Shown: one piece after another, positions 62,278-64,000 of the stretch | Position numbering within the stretch: the stretch's first letter is position 1 | How the letters are laid out: each line of letters starts with the position of its first letter | DNA from: Salegentibacter flavus | GTDB taxonomy: Bacteria > Bacteroidota > Bacteroidia > Flavobacteriales > Flavobacteriaceae | Length of the DNA stretch: 64,000 nucleotides | Direction of reading: 5' to 3' | NCBI RefSeq assembly: GCF_900115145.1 | Contig: NZ_FOVL01000005.1 | Span: 114,533 to 178,532, forward strand | Program-made: the position numbers and the translations under genes | Notes under the pieces: generated by a model | The model's database searches: none | What the model saw: the letters and a program-made list of their open reading frames with translations, nothing else | What the model was told of the DNA's origin: nothing

Positions 62278-62481
62278 AATTCACGGGCAAAAGAAAAAAA
62301 ACCAGAGAGCTTCATTTTTTTTTTGAATAGCCTTTCTTCAGTCAAGGGTTTTCAGTTATAGGGTAATATTTTATTTAAAAATAATTTACCCAATTACCCT
62401 AAATTAAAAATCTCGGGGAGTTCTTGACTTTTTAAATCAGAAAATCGATTTATACAATAAATAATAAATTCAGGATATAAT

Positions 62482-62512
62482 TCAAGATGTGTGTCTGTGG
62501 ACACAATCTTGA
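62482..62512. repeat. Strong hairpin in the element, candidate oriT or regulatory RNA structure
   Basis: TCAAGAT, a bulged G, then TGTGTC pair with GACACA and ATCTTGA around the loop TGTG: 13 pairs with one bulge. No T tract follows on either strand, so it is not a plain terminator. Inverted repeats of this size are typical of relaxase nick regions. Confidence 0.6.
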
Positions 62513-62748
62513 TTACTCCCGATGGTCGCAATAAAAAAAAGATGTTTAAGGCGGAATTAATTCCAACTTTATTAGATGTTAACGGGTTTGTTTTATGTAA
62601 CACCACCTTTTTAACAAAAATTCTCAATAAGGTTATTTGTTTGCCAATTGGGATGAGCAACCAAACTAACATTCTGGTTATACGTAAATTACAGAATATC
62701 AAGACCCCTTAAAAAGCAAATACAAAACAATGTAATATAGCTTGATTA

Positions 62749-62765
62749 TTTTTCCGCCGGAAAAA
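62749..62765. promoter_or_regulatory. 17-bp dyad upstream of the BLUF gene
   Basis: TTTTTCCG-C-CGGAAAAA, perfect 8-bp arms around one base, 36 bases before the BLUF ATG. Its position suggests an operator for a dimeric regulator. It is the only GC-rich block in the promoter region. Confidence 0.5.
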
Positions 62766-62801
62766 ATTTAAAATCAACCTTAGAAATATAAATTCGAGAT
62801 T

Positions 62802-63203
62802 ATGAGATATGCAATATCCTACGTTAGCACTGCAAATAAAGACCTAACAGACCCGGAAGTAACCAATATAATGAAAAGGACCATGAAATTTAACCGTAAT
62901 CACGATATATCGGGTATACTTTTATATAATGAAAATAATTTTTTTCAACTTCTTGAGGGCGAAAAGCAGACTGTATTAGAATTGTATAAAATAATTTCGG
63001 AGGACTCTCGACATTATGATATAATTAAATTTCTGGAGAAACCAATATTTAATACTCCTTTTGACGGTTACTTAACGGAATTTATAACTGATATTAAAAG
63101 ATGCGACGAATCTACATTAGAAAAATATCAACATTACTTAAAAGTCTTAAATCCTGGATCTCAAAAATCGATGAAAAGGGTATTGGAGGTAATGATGGTC
63201 TGA
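62802..63203 (+). CDS. BLUF-domain blue-light sensor
   Basis: 133 residues, a single BLUF domain (1-95) and a short helical tail (100-133) with no output domain. Core flavin residues are present: Tyr7 (ISYVSTA), Asn31 (FNRNHDISGILLY) and Gln49 (NNFFQLLEG), at the same spacing as Tyr21, Asn45 and Gln63 in AppA. By the same offset Trp104 and Met106 of AppA fall on Tyr90 and Thr92 (FDGYLTEF), so the usual W/M switch pair is absent. Such short BLUFs signal through partner proteins. The host partner is unknown. It is the only cargo gene of the element. Confidence 0.87.
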   Translation: MRYAISYVSTANKDLTDPEVTNIMKRTMKFNRNHDISGILLYNENNFFQLLEGEKQTVLELYKIISEDSRHYDIIKFLEKPIFNTPFDGYLTEFITDIKRCDESTLEKYQHYLKVLNPGSQKSMKRVLEVMMV

Positions 63204-63351
63204 TATCTTATTATTTAAGTTCTCGAAAATATGACTACCACAACAGTTAAAAGACTTGAAAGGCATGCCATATAACCGAATTCCATTATTGACTTTTAAT
63301 AAATGAAATTAAAATTATTACATTTGGTTAGTCAATTTAATCATTCTGAAA

Positions 63352-63375
63352 GTTACCTATTCGGTTACCTGGAGG
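63352..63375 (+). repeat. Right-end copies of the 12-bp repeat
   Basis: GTTACCTATTCG (63352-63363) matches the left array exactly in form; the second unit (63364-63375) keeps GTTACCT only. Lies 57 bases inside attR. The stretch 63204-63351 before it has no gene; TACATTTG at 63319-63326 is an isolated -7-like match. Confidence 0.7.
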
Positions 63376-63431
63376 AAAGAAAAAAAGGAAAAGTACTGTA
63401 TTTACTAGGTATACGGGAGGGGAAAAATAAC

Positions 63432-63449
63432 CCTGCCACCCCGACTTTT
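63432..63449 (+). repeat. attR: second copy of the tRNA-Pro 3' end
   Basis: CCTGCCACCCCGACTTTT, identical to attL. No tRNA body precedes it. It also serves as the left boundary of whatever carries the second integrase at 63694. Confidence 0.85.
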
Positions 63450-63472
63450 ACAAGTTATATTTTAACATAAAA

Positions 63473-63515
63473 AAAGGGTAATTATATGGTTTTCATATAG
63501 TTACCCTTTCTTTTT
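63473..63515 (+). terminator. Terminator just beyond attR
   Basis: AAAGGGTAATTATATG (63473-63488) pairs with CATATAGTTACCCTTT (63494-63509), 16 pairs with one T-G, loop GTTTT, followed by CTTTTTG. It is probably the original tRNA-Pro terminator or the boundary of the next element, displaced by the 2.6-kb insertion. Confidence 0.75.
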
Positions 63516-63522
63516 GTGCTCA

Positions 63523-63602
63523 AAAATTAACAAATAGTGTTAAATTTTATGTGAGTTTATCGTGAGTTCACGGTGAATTTGTGAGTTTATCGTGAGTTAT
63601 TT
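63523..63602 (+). repeat. Inverted repeat and 11-bp direct-repeat array before the second integrase
   Basis: AAAATTAACA and TGTTAAATTTT (63523-63548) form an imperfect dyad. Five units follow: GTGAGTTTATC, GTGAGTTCACG, GTGAATTT, GTGAGTTTATC and GTGAGTTATTT (63551-63602). Same layout as the first element (att, dyad, repeat array, integrase) but with a different repeat sequence. Confidence 0.65.
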
Positions 63603-63693
63603 TTTTGTATTTTTAGCTTACCGGTACTCCATAATTATGTATTGGTAGTTTGACTTTCGCCTTAATTAATTGTTTCATTTAAACAACAAAACT

Positions 63694-64000
63694 ATGCGTA
63701 CCAGTCAAACCTTTTCCATTTCTTTTTTCATTCGCAAAAAGAAAAAACAACCAGAATTAGCCCTCCTCTATGCCCGAATTACCGTTAACGGCAAATCCCT
63801 GGAAATTAGTTTAAAACGAACTATTCCGGTGGACAAGTGGAACCAATCTGCAAGTAAACTTACCGGTAGTAGTGCTGAAAGCCGGCAGATCAATAAAAAA
63901 ATTGATGAAACCAAAGCACAACTTTATAAAACCTATGATAGCCTTTTAAAAGATGGTCTTCTGGTCACCACGGAGACGATCAAAGCGAGATTTCTTGGAA
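63694..64000 (+). CDS. Second tyrosine integrase, N-terminal part (runs off the window)
   Basis: 102 residues visible from ATG 63694, open to the window end. The arm-binding domain matches the first integrase: FFIRKKKKQPELALLYARIT, VNGKSLEISLKR, and the end TTETIKARFLG against TAQAIKARFLG. Catalytic residues are outside the window. It belongs to a second element stacked at the tRNA-Pro site. TTTGACTTTC precedes both integrases (61022 and 63649) and may be a shared promoter or binding motif. Confidence 0.88.
   Translation, partial: MRTSQTFSISFFIRKKKKQPELALLYARITVNGKSLEISLKRTIPVDKWNQSASKLTGSSAESRQINKKIDETKAQLYKTYDSLLKDGLLVTTETIKARFLG

Larger units (their letters stand above)
62278..62801. other. 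524-base stretch inside the element, structured and probably non-coding
   Basis: Holds a T run at 62317-62326, an imperfect GGGTAA/TTACCC inverted repeat (62361-62391), a strong hairpin (62482-62512) and a 17-bp dyad before the BLUF gene. Two overlapping open frames (62491-62712 + and 62394-62702 -) lack recognisable domains; the + frame begins inside the hairpin at a GTG, which makes it doubtful. No gene is called. Confidence 0.5.
60834..63449 (+). mobile_element. 2.6-kb integrated element at tRNA-Pro carrying an integrase and a BLUF gene
   Basis: Bounded by an exact 18-bp repeat (CCTGCCACCCCGACTTTT at 60834-60851 and 63432-63449) made from the tRNA-Pro 3' end. Integration has kept an intact tRNA at the left. 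Cargo, in order: 22-bp palindrome, three 12-mer repeats, tyrosine integrase, a non-coding stretch with a strong hairpin, BLUF gene, two 12-mer repeats. There are no conjugation, replication or phage genes, so it is either a minimal integrative element mobilised by others or the eroded remains of a larger one. Confidence 0.85.

Noticed and set aside
62394..62702. 102-residue minus-strand open frame inside the element
   Set aside because: No recognisable domain, runs across the strong hairpin, and overlaps an equally unsupported + frame.
60834..63449. Prophage or conjugative element
   Set aside because: Only integrase and BLUF genes fit in 2.6 kb; no structural, replication or transfer genes are seen.

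Overview
This is a chromosomal segment of a marine-type Bacteroidetes, most likely a member of the Flavobacteriaceae. The evidence is the AT-rich DNA, the near absence of Shine-Dalgarno sequences, repeated TAnnTTTG -7 promoter elements (some with TTTG about 20 bp upstream), and family-typical genes: fused E1 alpha/beta dehydrogenase, GH3-beta-lactamase fusion, BshA, DUF4159, DUF2062-GT2, MutS2 without Smr, and CTnDOT-like integrases. Species cannot be fixed by reading alone.

Layout. 1-5.1 kb (+ strand): end of a universal stress protein, a cold-shock protein and DEAD-box helicase pair, a VF530 protein followed by a decayed copy of the helicase RNA-binding domain, a secreted cupin, a CDF metal transporter and HPF. 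5.2-7.2 kb: an Aquifex-type aconitase. 7.9-15.1 kb (- strand): a compact operon with a type III polyketide synthase, methyltransferase, flavoprotein, SDR reductase, hotdog dehydratase, ketoacyl synthase, ACP and phosphopantetheinyl transferase. It looks like a dedicated fatty-acid module feeding a phenolic-lipid or quinone-lipid pathway. 15.1-16.6 kb: small envelope proteins. 16.7-34.4 kb: mostly housekeeping (branched-chain/pyruvate E1, 2OG oxygenase, SUI1, nucleoside phosphorylase, polyphosphate kinase, Ung, MutS2, symporter, chorismate synthase, FAD/Fe-S oxidoreductase, small OMP). 34.4-46.7 kb: envelope and redox genes (BshA, GH3-serine hydrolase, HdrB/HdrC-like Fe-S proteins, MCE protein, amidase, LptD-like protein, RidA). 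46.7-57.9 kb: methylglyoxal synthase with phosphofructokinase, TamB, TsaD, RsmE and other RNA or small-molecule methyltransferases, and an AI-2E permease. 57.9-60.1 kb: a three-gene operon with a GT2-DUF2062 fusion and two hotdog proteins.

60.4-64 kb is accessory. After tRNA-Ser(GCU) comes tRNA-Pro(UGG), whose last bases (CCTGCCACCCCGACTTTT) recur exactly 2.6 kb downstream. Between the two copies lies a very small integrated element. It holds a CTnDOT-like tyrosine integrase preceded by a perfect 22-bp palindrome and three 12-bp direct repeats, a 12-bp-stem hairpin, and a BLUF blue-light-sensor gene. Two more copies of the 12-mer sit near the right end. Immediately beyond the right att copy, a second integrase (cut by the window edge) is preceded by its own inverted repeat and an 11-bp repeat array. 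The locus therefore looks like a tandem-integration hotspot.

The two most interesting systems are the type III PKS plus type II FAS operon and the BLUF-carrying mini-element. All functional statements are family-level readings of the sequence. Promoters are pattern matches only.
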